DNA from: Theileria orientalis strain Shintoku
Lineage: Eukaryota > Apicomplexa > Aconoidasida > Piroplasmida > Theileriidae
Length of the DNA: 64,000 bases
Reading direction: 5' to 3'
Assembly (NCBI RefSeq): GCF_000740895.1
Contig: NC_025261.1
Span: 1,550,001-1,614,000, forward strand
Part shown: positions 43,035 to 53,200 of the stretch, one piece after another
Numbering within the stretch: position 1 is the first letter of the stretch
Layout: each line of letters opens with the position of its first letter
Program-made: the position numbers and the translations under genes
Notes under the pieces: model-generated
What the model was told of the DNA's origin: nothing
The model's input: only the letters and a program-made list of their open reading frames with translations
The model's database searches: none

Positions 43035-44279
43035 TCATTTTGCACTTTCGTATTTTATTGTTAGGGCTTTCGTGTGTGTGTCGTCCCTGTGATGTTGTTT
43101 TTCGTACTTTTTACTGTGAGTAGTCTTAGAATCTAATTTTTTGTCTATATACTCTTCTGAGCCCTGAGGATCCGAATTATCCAAATGACTCTGCTTCCCC
43201 TCCTTATCGACTTGTGAACTATTTAACTGGCTTGTTTTTTGTGCTCGGTTGTATTTTAACACATTTAACTGTTCAACTATTACACATGGCTTGCAAATGT
43301 TCTTCACGTTACCTATCCCACATTTAATACATGTATTTCCGCTGTTGTCGACCGGTGTATAGTCTGAAAAAAATCTATCCCCCGAGTGTATAATGTTTAA
43401 TATGATTTTCGGATTTATGATTTCCAGATTTTTGATAAACGATCTCATGTGCCCTCTATACGCCTCGGGCGAGTATATACATTCCGTGGAGAAGTACTTG
43501 AGTGACAGGAACCTAGCATACATAACAATTTCCTTTTCAAATGTGTACTTAAGGGGCTTTATTCTTTTTAATTTGGTGACCGGTACCGTGACTTTAGGCC
43601 CGTTCGCCCTTCCTTCCTTATTCACCTCAAAAATAGGTGTTCCCACACCTTTTCCATTGATTATGTTGCCTTCCACTTTACTATCAGTATCGTTATTAAC
43701 ATTGTTGATGGAAGTTGTCAGCTTGTACAGATCACCCCTAAACAGGTTCAACAACACCGTCTCGGCCATATCGTCTGCGTTGTGGCCTGTACACAGCACA
43801 TTTGCGTCAAATAGCCTTGCTCCTATCTCCAGTATCTGTCTTCTGAATGATCCGCAGATTGTGCAATTGTTTTTCTTGCCGATGAGCGCAACCACTTGGT
43901 CCATGGTCAGCCCATATGTATCCTTAAAATTAAGCACTTTGAGTTCAATTTTATATTTATCATACAAATGGTCGACAATTAGGAGCGAATCGTCTCTGTA
44001 ACCCTTAATTCCCTCATCGATGGCCAGCAGATACAAGTTCCAGTTCAAGTTGTACCGGTTCTTAATAGTGAAGAGAACGTGGGTTAAAACAGAGGAATCT
44101 TTACCGCCGGAAACTCCTATACAGACGCGATCACCATCAGAAATCAAATTATTGCTAGTTATGTAATTGTAAACACCGGTTTCGAAAGATTCTATAAAGC
44201 ACTGTTTACAATTAAAGTGCCCGGTGAAAGATCTGCGGACAACGGCATTTCGTGAGTTGCAATTGGTACATAATACCAT
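43035..44279 (-). CDS. CTU1: Cytoplasmic tRNA 2-thiolation protein 1 (CTU1/NCS6)
   Basis: 414 residues, single exon. N-terminal zinc ribbon with C-x2-C (residues 4 and 7) and C-K-Q-C-F (24-28). The PP-loop ATP pyrophosphatase motif S-G-G-K-D-S is at 57-62, and a catalytic C-T-I-C-G-S-F-R-R-Q at 139-148. G-H-N-A-D-D-M-A-E-T and Y-S-P-E-A-Y-R-G-H-M-R follow, then a C-terminal C-x2-C...C-x2-C ribbon. With CTU2 it transfers sulfur from URM1 to uridine 34 of Lys, Glu and Gln tRNAs in the cytosol. All family motifs are present. An Asn/Thr-rich loop of about 30 residues around 205-235 and a charged tail after about 350 are lineage additions. Confidence 0.93.
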   Translation of the reverse strand: MVLCTNCNSRNAVVRRSFTGHFNCKQCFIESFETGVYNYITSNNLISDGDRVCIGVSGGKDSSVLTHVLFTIKNRYNLNWNLYLLAIDEGIKGYRDDSLLIVDHLYDKYKIELKVLNFKDTYGLTMDQVVALIGKKNNCTICGSFRRQILEIGARLFDANVLCTGHNADDMAETVLLNLFRGDLYKLTTSINNVNNDTDSKVEGNIINGKGVGTPIFEVNKEGRANGPKVTVPVTKLKRIKPLKYTFEKEIVMYARFLSLKYFSTECIYSPEAYRGHMRSFIKNLEIINPKIILNIIHSGDRFFSDYTPVDNSGNTCIKCGIGNVKNICKPCVIVEQLNVLKYNRAQKTSQLNSSQVDKEGKQSHLDNSDPQGSEEYIDKKLDSKTTHSKKYEKQHHRDDTHTKALTIKYESAK

Positions 44280-44687
44280 TTTGTGATATGCTATGGTTTA
44301 CGGGATTTAAACGGTGTGTGAGTCCGATAAATTGGATCATATGTGATTTTTATGCGATAAAAGAATGAAACAAATGTGATTATATGATACATGATTGTAT
44401 ATGGCAGAGAACTAAGTATAATAAGTAGTAAGTGTAGTGAGATAATTAATAATATACAACAAATGGTATTACAGAGTAAAATAATAAATTATTAATAACT
44501 GAGGAGTAAATGTGTGGATTGTAGAATCTCAATATTTAATGAGTCGGAATGAGTTAAACTACTTAATTTCAGTAATATGACAAACAACGATTTGTTCCTG
44601 GTAAGTTGAAGAGAAAGACTATAAAGCAAACGGAATGTGTAACATCCCCACCTCATCACATGGCAACAGTTATTTAAATTAAGGAGT
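44280..44687. other. Divergent intergenic region (CTU1 and small membrane protein)
   Basis: AT-rich 408-base spacer, expected to hold both promoters. The minus-strand frame over 44492-44746 overlaps the small plus gene and was judged a shadow. Confidence 0.45.
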
Positions 44688-45097
44688 ATGATGGATAAAG
44701 ATATTATAAATAGGGGTTTCCCTGGTACAGATAACGGGAGACCCATTAGATTGATAAATATATTAAGGGAGAGATTTAATATACCAAGATTTAAGAATAC
44801 ACCAGTTCTGTATGTTTTTTTATCCGTTACTGCACCTAATTAACTATTATACACTTTTTAAGACATTTGCAATAGTTTATATTAGGGTATGGTAGTTGCG
44901 AAATCTGTGTATATGCAAAAATTTTAAAAGAAACTAATGAATAATTCAGGACTGATGAGCCTCAAAATTGGAGAGCGAACTTCGGTGGAGCTGATCCAGC
45001 GACGCCATACGCAGAAGCAATGATTAACTACCACAACCACGCCTTCACATATATGTTTTTTGTAATTTTAACTGTGATTCACTGTTGCAGAAAGTAG
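44688..45097 (+). CDS. Small single-pass membrane protein, two exons
   Basis: Exons 44688-44809 and 44950-45097, donor GTATGT, acceptor TTCAG, phase 2, encode 89 residues. Neither exon is long enough to stand out alone. The product starts M-M-D-K-D-I-I-N-R-G-F, has an Arg-rich helix (R-L-I-N-I-L-R-E-R-F), a Pro/Asp/Trp segment with W-R-A-N-F-G-G-A-D-P, then N-Y-H-N-H-A-F-T-Y and a membrane helix (M-F-F-V-I-L-T-V-I) close to the end. Small proteins with one C-proximal helix and a matrix-like N-terminus are typical of respiratory-complex or ATP-synthase accessory subunits in alveolates. That role is a guess; I do not recognise the family. Coding character rests on the spliced frame and uniform codon use. 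Confidence 0.62.
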
Positions 45098-45963
45098 CTC
45101 GATTTAAATTTAATTTTAATATATTATATGTTTTTTATTGTATATTATTAAATAAAAATGGTCAGTTATATTGCCTATATATTAATTAAACTAATATTGA
45201 TATTATCTTCATGGATAAAATTAACGCAGTGAGTCGATTAGTACATACTCAGGCTTAACCACAAATATTAATAGATAATCTTATAAACTATAAACAGTTG
45301 TTCAAAATAAAGCTAATCAGTTATATTGAAAGAATAATTAACATATAAATGGTAAATTAATCACTAGATCAAATAATTTTATATATTCACTTCTAATGCA
45401 AATTTGAACTAGTTGTACAAGTATTTCACAAATTAATACATAGTCAGTTTCATATTTTGTAAAACAAGCTATATGTACATTAAAACATAATATTTGTGCC
45501 TTTTTAATATTTTTTTATACACCATCATTGTTGATGAGAGGTAAAATTTAACCAGATGGTTGTAATGGAATCACAATACACCCCAACGTAAACTGTTTTA
45601 AAAAAGTCTATAAGATATCATTATAAAAGTAATTTAGCTTAACTGACTTAAGAATTTAATAAATTTCAGCCCATATGGTGGTACAGCAGCAGATTCGTGG
45701 CCTGTGACACATTTTTAGAAACAAGATGTGTCAGAGCACTATTGACAAAATGGAAGTTTGTCTTATGTCACACACCAAGGGTAAAATGAGTCGTAGACAA
45801 TACTATCATAGTGCTATTACCTGATTCACTTTATATACTTCTATCAATAGAATCACTCAACAAACTTAATAATCACAAAGCTGTAAAATACCAATCAATT
45901 TACTGTAAGTTTCTAATACAATTGTCTAACTAACTTAAGAATTTGTGCAAATAGTAAACCAAA
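45098..45963. other. AT-rich intergenic region
   Basis: 866 bases between two plus-strand genes with no recognisable frame. It should include the promoter of the gene at 45964. Confidence 0.5.
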
Positions 45964-46722
45964 ATGAGACCAGTATTAAAAGATTCATTACCTAAAATAG
46001 ATCTTGATCTTACCATTACTAAAACCTATAGACAGGGTCACCATTATGTTAAAGTTTATCAATTAAGAAGTTATGGCCACTATCCAGTGTTTACCCAAAT
46101 TTATCAGAAGGATGGACCATTTGATATTGGAACAGTAAAAGTAGACGGAGAACATAGACTGAAAATTGATAAAAAGAATGTGAGTATGGTAACCGTCTAT
46201 TATGGTGAAAAAAACAGGATTGTGATGTTTGAAACGTTATACTATAGTGAAAGAAATATGACTGGAAGCGAAATGAAACTTGTCCACAGATACCACGCTA
46301 GAGATCCGGTTACCAATGCAAGTGTAGGCCAAACCATGGGTGGAGATAAAGATTCTTGCTGGAGGGAATACATGTATAAAGATAACGATACAATAGAAAT
46401 GGATAATTTTGATAGAGTGATTGACGCTCTTATGAAGAACAAACGTCCACTTAACAGAATAGATGCATCCGGTATATACTTTCAAATTGTTAGAACACAT
46501 GAGCATCGTGATAAAATTTGTGGTTACTGTAAGCCGGTTGAAAATCAAGTAACACAAGAAGAAATTGAAAATTACGATGACATAGAGGCTCAGATTGTTG
46601 AAGAGGAAGGTGGATTTTTTGAATTCTTTACTTCAAGTAATGGAATGGTAACTGCAGTTGCAACTGGGTCCGTAGGCGGAGCTGCAATCGGAGGCACTCT
46701 CATCTACATGGTAGCATCATAA
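45964..46722 (+). CDS. Unrecognised protein with C-terminal membrane anchor
   Basis: 252 residues, single exon, no signal peptide. Residues 10-110 are beta-rich with Y-x-V/Y patterns (Y-V-K-V-Y, V-S-M-V-T-V-Y-Y-G, I-V-M-F-E-T-L-Y-Y-S) that recall a FAINT-like fold, but the W and G-Y marks are missing. A C-x2-C pair (C-G-Y-C) lies near residue 187. An acidic Glu/Ile stretch follows, then a Gly/Ala/Val helix at about residues 228-250 that ends only one or two residues before the C-terminus, the form of a tail-anchored protein. I could not assign a family. It probably is a lineage-specific membrane protein facing the cytosol. Confidence 0.7.
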   Translation: MRPVLKDSLPKIDLDLTITKTYRQGHHYVKVYQLRSYGHYPVFTQIYQKDGPFDIGTVKVDGEHRLKIDKKNVSMVTVYYGEKNRIVMFETLYYSERNMTGSEMKLVHRYHARDPVTNASVGQTMGGDKDSCWREYMYKDNDTIEMDNFDRVIDALMKNKRPLNRIDASGIYFQIVRTHEHRDKICGYCKPVENQVTQEEIENYDDIEAQIVEEEGGFFEFFTSSNGMVTAVATGSVGGAAIGGTLIYMVAS

Positions 46723-47202
46723 AACACTTGTTATTATAAACTATCACATCAGTCACAAATCGTGAATATAAACTTCTAAGACAGACCACTTTTGATATTG
46801 CACACAATTTTAGTAAATTAGATTTAATATTTAAGTAATATGATATATATATGTTTATATACATAGTAATATATGTATAGTATATACACATATATGTATA
46901 TGGTCTGTTGTATACTTTTTGTCGTACATAGCAGTATATATATACATATACGTATGGTATATACACATAGGTGTAATGTATGCATATGTATAGTGGTATG
47001 TATTGTATGTACCACTGGGTACAGTAAAAGAATATACATAGTAGTATATAATGAGTAGTGTATATTTTGTGACATTAAACTCTAATAAAAGTAAAACAAC
47101 AAAAACAAACGTTAAAAATAAACTACAAAAGTGAGTGATTAGAAATCAACGCGAAGAAGACGATAAACACAAAATCGAAAAAGAAGAAGAACGTAAGGGG
47201 AG
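46723..47202. repeat. Convergent intergenic region with TA/CATA microsatellite
   Basis: Between the stop of the gene at 45964 and the VPS13 stop. About 46830-47060 is an irregular run of T-A-T-A, C-A-T-A and G-T-A-T units with local palindromes. Several small frames in it are repeat artefacts. Confidence 0.75.
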
Positions 47203-50200
47203 TTAGAACAGACGGCCGACCGTCTTCATCTTGCGCAGCAGCTCGCCACGCTTCTTGTCGTCGCCGGGGTCAACCTTCAGACGCTCGCCAGTCGAAGCAA
47301 TGCTGCTCAGCTGGTCAGTCTCGTAGAGGTGAGTAAACTGCTCAAAGTCGCCCAGAAGCACGTTCGACAGGCCCTCGACGATGTTCACGAGAAGGTTGAC
47401 GAGGGCAGTCAGGGGGCTGGCGAGGCACTTGACGACGTTGTAGGCGTTCCTAAAGCCCCTCCTGACGCCAGTGCCAATGTAGAACTCGGAGAAGAGCCTT
47501 CGCCACGGGTTGTAGAACATGTCGAGGAAGACGCTGTTTAAGCCGAACCAGAGTCCGTCGAGAATGCCAATCGGCTTCGCCCTGCCCCTGCCCATGAGCT
47601 TGTAGAAAATGTTGAGCAGGTGTCCCACAGACTGCGCGAGTCCCCCGACGACGAAGAGCACAAAGTACTTGATGCCGTTGTTGATTCCGATGAGGAAGCC
47701 CTCGAAGGTGTTCTTAAACTTCTTGCAGCAGCTGAACGGCTGCGTGACCAGGTACAGGAAGCCCTTGATCACGCCGTAGAGCAGCGCGAGCGAGTTCGAG
47801 AGCCATGCCGTGGGCAGCGACTGCCTCACCAGCTGCTTGAAGTACGAGTTTTTCAGAATGCTGAAAAGCTCCTCGAAGCTGCACACGTTCTGGTAAATCT
47901 TCTCCGAGAAGAAGTGCACGCAGACCGAGGGCGTGTCCACTGGCAGCGCGTCCAGAATCTGCAGGCCCTGCCTCGTGAGGCGCACGTCCGAGGTCCTGAT
48001 TGCCAGTACCACTGTGATGGGCTCAATTGTCAGCCTCTTGAAGTACTTTTTGGTCATCTTATCGCTCTTGTTCAACTTGACGACTGAGGCGACAGGCCCG
48101 CCGGCTTGTTTCCTAGCTGCTTCGGCTCTGGCCACTCTCAGACCACTGTGACCCCTGAAATAGGCGTCCCCTCCACTTGTGCCATGGCCAACGGTGCCTA
48201 ACTTGTTAGTAGATATCTTCACAACCGTATCATAACCAGCACTGACAGGGCGATCGCCATCCGTATCGCTGCGGCCTGACGCCGTGGCCTCACCATGTCT
48301 ACCACCAACACCCAGTGCCCTGTTATCCTTATCACCACCAGTCGTGCCCACTCTGACATCAGTTACACCCCTTCTACTCCCCGTCCTTGACATGCTTGTG
48401 CTAGACATGCTCCCGCTCTTGGCCTTATATGCCGTGTTCAGGTTGTCTGCCGATATGCTCTCGAAGTAGTCCACTATCTGCTCAATCACCCGCATCTCCA
48501 CGTTCATGCTGATCGGACTCAGCTTAAAGTAGACGTTGTCAAACGTCTGAATCGACTTTGAGAAGATGGTGCACGTCGTCTTGAAGACCAGGAAAGACTC
48601 CTGCACCGAGTGCCTGTTGGTGAGCGTCTTCAGTATCACGGGTATGAAGCCCTGCACGAAGTGGTCGATGTGGCAGCCGTTGATCGTCAGCGTCAGGTCC
48701 ATGATCCAGTCGTTGCTGCCGCTCAGCGTGAACTTGGTGCTCTTCGCGCTCGTTGCCCCGTTCACGTTGCTCAGGTTCGCCAGGTGGAAGTTGTTTGTGA
48801 GCACGAGGTTGAACTGCAGGCTGTTCAGGTGCGCCGCCAGCACCAGCTTCTTCTTGCTCGACATCGTCGTCGTGATTCTCGGCGTCGCGAACGTGAAGAC
48901 GATCTTCGACCACACACTCGTGATTCTATTCATCTGCACCAGGTCCACTCTTTCAATCAGCTTGCAGAGCAGGATGTAGTTGTCCACGAAGCAAATAACT
49001 CGCGTGCCGTTCTTCTTCATAATGCAGCTGACGAATATCTCAAGTCTTTCCTTAAACTTGACGGACGTATTTGTTGTACTGCTGGTATTAGTTGTGGTAT
49101 TAGTTGTATTGGCACCAGCAGTTCTGGAGGTATTGGCACCAACAGGATTAGCAGTAGTGGCAGAGCCATTAGCACCCATCGTCTCGCCACTGCCCAGGAT
49201 GCTGCTATTGCAACTGCTGCTATCGTCCATAATCGTAATACTCGAACTACTGCTGCTGTCACAGTTACTGGCGCTAGTCGTGCTCTCCGAGTCCCTCCAA
49301 TAGCTCTTTCCGAGCTTCGACGTCTTGTAGGTGTGAACGTTCTTCAGCGTGTCGATGTTGTAGATCATCCAGTCCGAGTCCTCGCTGGCCTTAAACGCCA
49401 CTCTCCTGTCGTTGTTGTTGAACAGCACGTGCGGCGTCAGCCTCAACCTACTCAGCACCATCGTGTTATCGCTCTCCAGTATCTCCATCCTCCTTACTTC
49501 CTCCAGACGCTTACTAGCGTCTCCCTTCTTCCCTTCCGATTTCTTACTGCTCTCGCACTGACTGTTCTCCGGCAGGAAGTTCGGGTCCACTACGTACAGG
49601 TCTGCCCTCGTCAGGTTCAACAGCTGATACGTCGTATCTTTTGCTTCTGACACTATGATGTACAGCCCGTTAAAATGGCACGGCAACCCCTGTTCGAACT
49701 TCCCTTCTACTACGCTTATGTCCAGTATGAGCTGTTCTTCGTCGCCCTTTGTGGACTCTTTGCTCACCGGTTTCGCTCTGATTTGCATATTGAACGGTAT
49801 TTTAGGCGGCGTCAACGATATCGTACACGCACTGACTTTAGCGTTTTCCCCTCGCGTTGTTTTCGCCGATCCATTCACTTTAAAGGTACCGTCACTGGTG
49901 GTACCGCTGGAAACTATAAGCATCCTGATCGTCTTCAGCGTCGTGTTGACGTCCACTTCCTCATTCGGCCCTACCACTGTTCTTCCGTAACTTGAATGCT
50001 CAACGATCAAATCGTTTTTCATTCCATTTATGAACTTGTAGTAGCTGTGGAAGGCTACTACTCTGGTCGGGTGCGCCGATATGTTCAGCGCCCTCACTGT
50101 GCATCCAAGACTCACGCATTCTAATCCCATACCAGTGCCATTTCCAGCTATATGGGCACTCGTGCCCTTATCATTTTCTGCAGCACTGCCAACCTCGTGG

Positions 50201-53200
50201 CCATCCTCAACAATGCCCTCGTATCTTCCATATCCAGCGGAATCATTCGAATCCCACTCAAACTTCTCCTGCTTCCCGAATGAAACAATGCCCCTCCTCG
50301 TTTCTATCCCTCTTCTACCTACTTTTGCACCTTGCTCATTCATTAAGTCACTTTTTTCTAACGCGTCGCCCCCTTCGTTCTCCACAGTGCCACTTTCTTC
50401 AGTCGCGTCGGCGTAATGTTTTACCAATCTGGTGCCGTCCTTCAACGCGCTCCTTCTCTTGCCTTCCTTGGACGAAGTCTGCACTTCCAGGTTGATTGGG
50501 GGCCTCGTTGCCGTCGTCGACGTGAAGTCCAACTTACTCACCTCCTTGGTCGGCACGTACTGCCCACTCTCGTGCCTAACGTATGCTCTCAGACTCGCGT
50601 TCGTCGCCTGCCTGTTTGTTGAGAAGTACCTAAAGTGCGGCGGAATCAGGTTTCCGTTGAGACTTATGAAGTTGTCAGTGAAGTTCTCGAACACGTACGG
50701 CCAGAAGACGCTGATCTTATCTCTTTCCAGCCTTATGTTGACGAAGCTGTTCCTCACCAGTTCGTAGAACGCCTCCTTATTCCTGCTGTAAACTCCCCTC
50801 GACAGCAGCGGCTCAAGGTGCTTAAACGTGGTCTCATGTATTGGACCCGATGTGTACTTCAGGCACTTCGTCGCCACCAGGTCGACTGTGTTCGGCAAGT
50901 TTATTTCTAAGAGGTCGCTTTGGTACACCAGGTGCCTTTCATTCATTTGACTCACGTTTCCGAATTGACTCATGTACTCCACTACACTATACTTTTCTCC
51001 CCTCAGCGCCCCTGGCGCATCACCGTAGCCGTCCACCACGTCAACTTTTGGCTCAAAACTGACTCCGTCCATCTTCTTACTTCCTCCCACAGCGCCGAAT
51101 CTCGTGGTATCCATCGTTCGACTGCCCATCTGACTCATGCTCCTGGCACCAGTGGTAGCGACGCCCATTCTACTGCTGCTGCGACCAGGGCCAGCGGTAG
51201 TGCCGACGTTAACATCGCTGACTACGTTGGCATCAAATTCGCTGGCACTGCTGGCGTTAACCAGAGCCACTCCCTTCATGTGCAACTTTACGTAGAACTT
51301 CGTGCTGTGCACTGGTATCCCCCAGGACTGGTTCGGCCTCAGCAGCTTAACCGCCCCCCTGTTCTCCACCACCGACATGCTGTCCACCTTGTCGTAGACC
51401 AGAAAGTCCAACGCGCGCTCCTTCAGCTCCACGTTCGTCTCCTTGAAGTCCAGACTTGCGTTCTGCTTAACTGAGGAGAAGTACACTACGAGGTCGAAGG
51501 GCAGCTTGTTGCATATTTGCAGAGTCGGCTCTATCGTGATCACGTACTTGACGCAGTCCACCTCGTCGATGTCGTTCAGCACTGTGCTCGTCAGCGTCGT
51601 CTTAAAGCAGAGCCCGTTCTTAAACCTCAGCAGGTACTCCTCCTTCCTCTCCTCGTCGTGCGCGCCGTAGTAGCTGTTGTTCGTCTTCGAAAAGGAGGGG
51701 TTGTTCAGCAGGTTTTTCAGCAGCTCAAACTGTATCAGGTCCTCAATAAACTCCGTGACGTCCGTGTCCGTGTTGTACATTTCCGTGCTGTAGGTGCCCT
51801 TCGTGCTATCCACTGTGCCGTTTGCGTAACTGCTGTTCGTTCGCCTGTAGTTACTGCTGTTAAGGCAACTGTTCGACGCTCCATTGCCGCAGCTTCTATT
51901 TAGTGCCGCGTTATCCGCGTACGTTATGAGCGGCGTGAACTTGTTCGTGTACCACGATATCGGTATTCCTACGCTCGTGAACTTTTCGAGCACCAGTTCA
52001 CTCGTTCCCTCCGTGTCGTTCAGACTCCCGCTAAACTCGCCCATCTTCTCCTTTATTGCCGGCAGGAGTCTGCTCCTCCTCTTAACTCCGTAGTAGTTCC
52101 TGCACCTTATCACCAGCGTTATGTCAGTCAGGTTTTCTATCTTTACGTTCGTCGAGACCACCACCTTGTCGCTCACCTTTTCCACCAGTACCACTTCTCC
52201 CACGCTCGGCAGCTTCAGTATGCTTTCACTTCCTTCAAACCTGCCCAGGTATATGTAGTTATTCCTCGCGTCGTTCAACTTGATGTTCACGTTCGACGTC
52301 CTCTTGTTTGCTGCGCCGATCTTATTGTTGTTCGTGTAGTTGTGCAGGTTGATGAAGTCCTTCACATTGTTCGTGTTCCCGTAGAGCAGGTTGTTATCGA
52401 TGTATCCGAGCAGGTTTTCGCAGTTTGAGAACTGGTTTTCCTCGTTTTTGATAAGCAGTGCGAACTCCTTCGTGAACAGCTTCACGCTCGCGTTGTTTGG
52501 CACCACGAAGTAGTCCAGGTCCCTCTTTACGTTTCCGCTGAATACGCATATGTCGTACTCCAGCTCGTTGTACACTGTGATTCTGTTAAGCTCGACCGTC
52601 TTCTCGATTTCCTTTATTCTCTTCAGCGTGGTTATCAGGTAGTTCATCAGCCTGCTCATGTTGTTGCTGAAGTCCACTGTCGCCGCTCCCAGCTCCAGCC
52701 TGATCGCTAACACGTTACTGTCTATGTTCTTCTCATCCTCCTCGTCCACCGCTCCGTTCGCTACCAACTCCAGTCCAAAGGGCGTCGGCTGCATCAGCGC
52801 GTCGATAACTCCGAACTTGTTGTTCAGCAACGCCACTTCGAACAGGAGTGACAGCGAGAACACTGAGCTCGTGTTAAGCTGCTGCGACTTAAACGAGACT
52901 TCGAAGTTTACCTCGTTGACCAGCACGCCCAGTATCATCGGCTCCGGGTTCGTCAGGATGATCAGCTGCAACTTCGACACTTCGACGCTCACTGATATCT
53001 TCCTTCTTCCCAGGTAATACAGTCTATCTAACGCTTTAAACGCCTTTTTTATCTTTTCTTTATCGCCATCCTCTTTAGACCCTGTCTCACTGTTACCACT
53101 TCCTTTTCTATCGTCACTGACACTCATCCTGCTTTTAGCTGTTCTAACTCCGATAATATCACTGTCAGCTCCACCTCTGGTTTCAAAATACATTCCACTG

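Noticed and set aside
46700..47075. Small Tyr/Ile-rich frames on both strands
   Set aside because: They are translations of the TA/CATA microsatellite.
48290..48420. Possible third copy of the shared cassette in VPS13
   Set aside because: It has S-M-S and G-T-T-G-G words similar to the cassette but no continuous nucleotide match; probably convergent low complexity.
48610..49650. 346-codon plus-strand frame opposite VPS13
   Set aside because: Composition is the reverse-complement image of VPS13, without motifs or splice context.
50235..50265. tRNA T-arm-like sequence
   Set aside because: Lies inside VPS13 coding sequence and no acceptor, D or anticodon arms fit around it.
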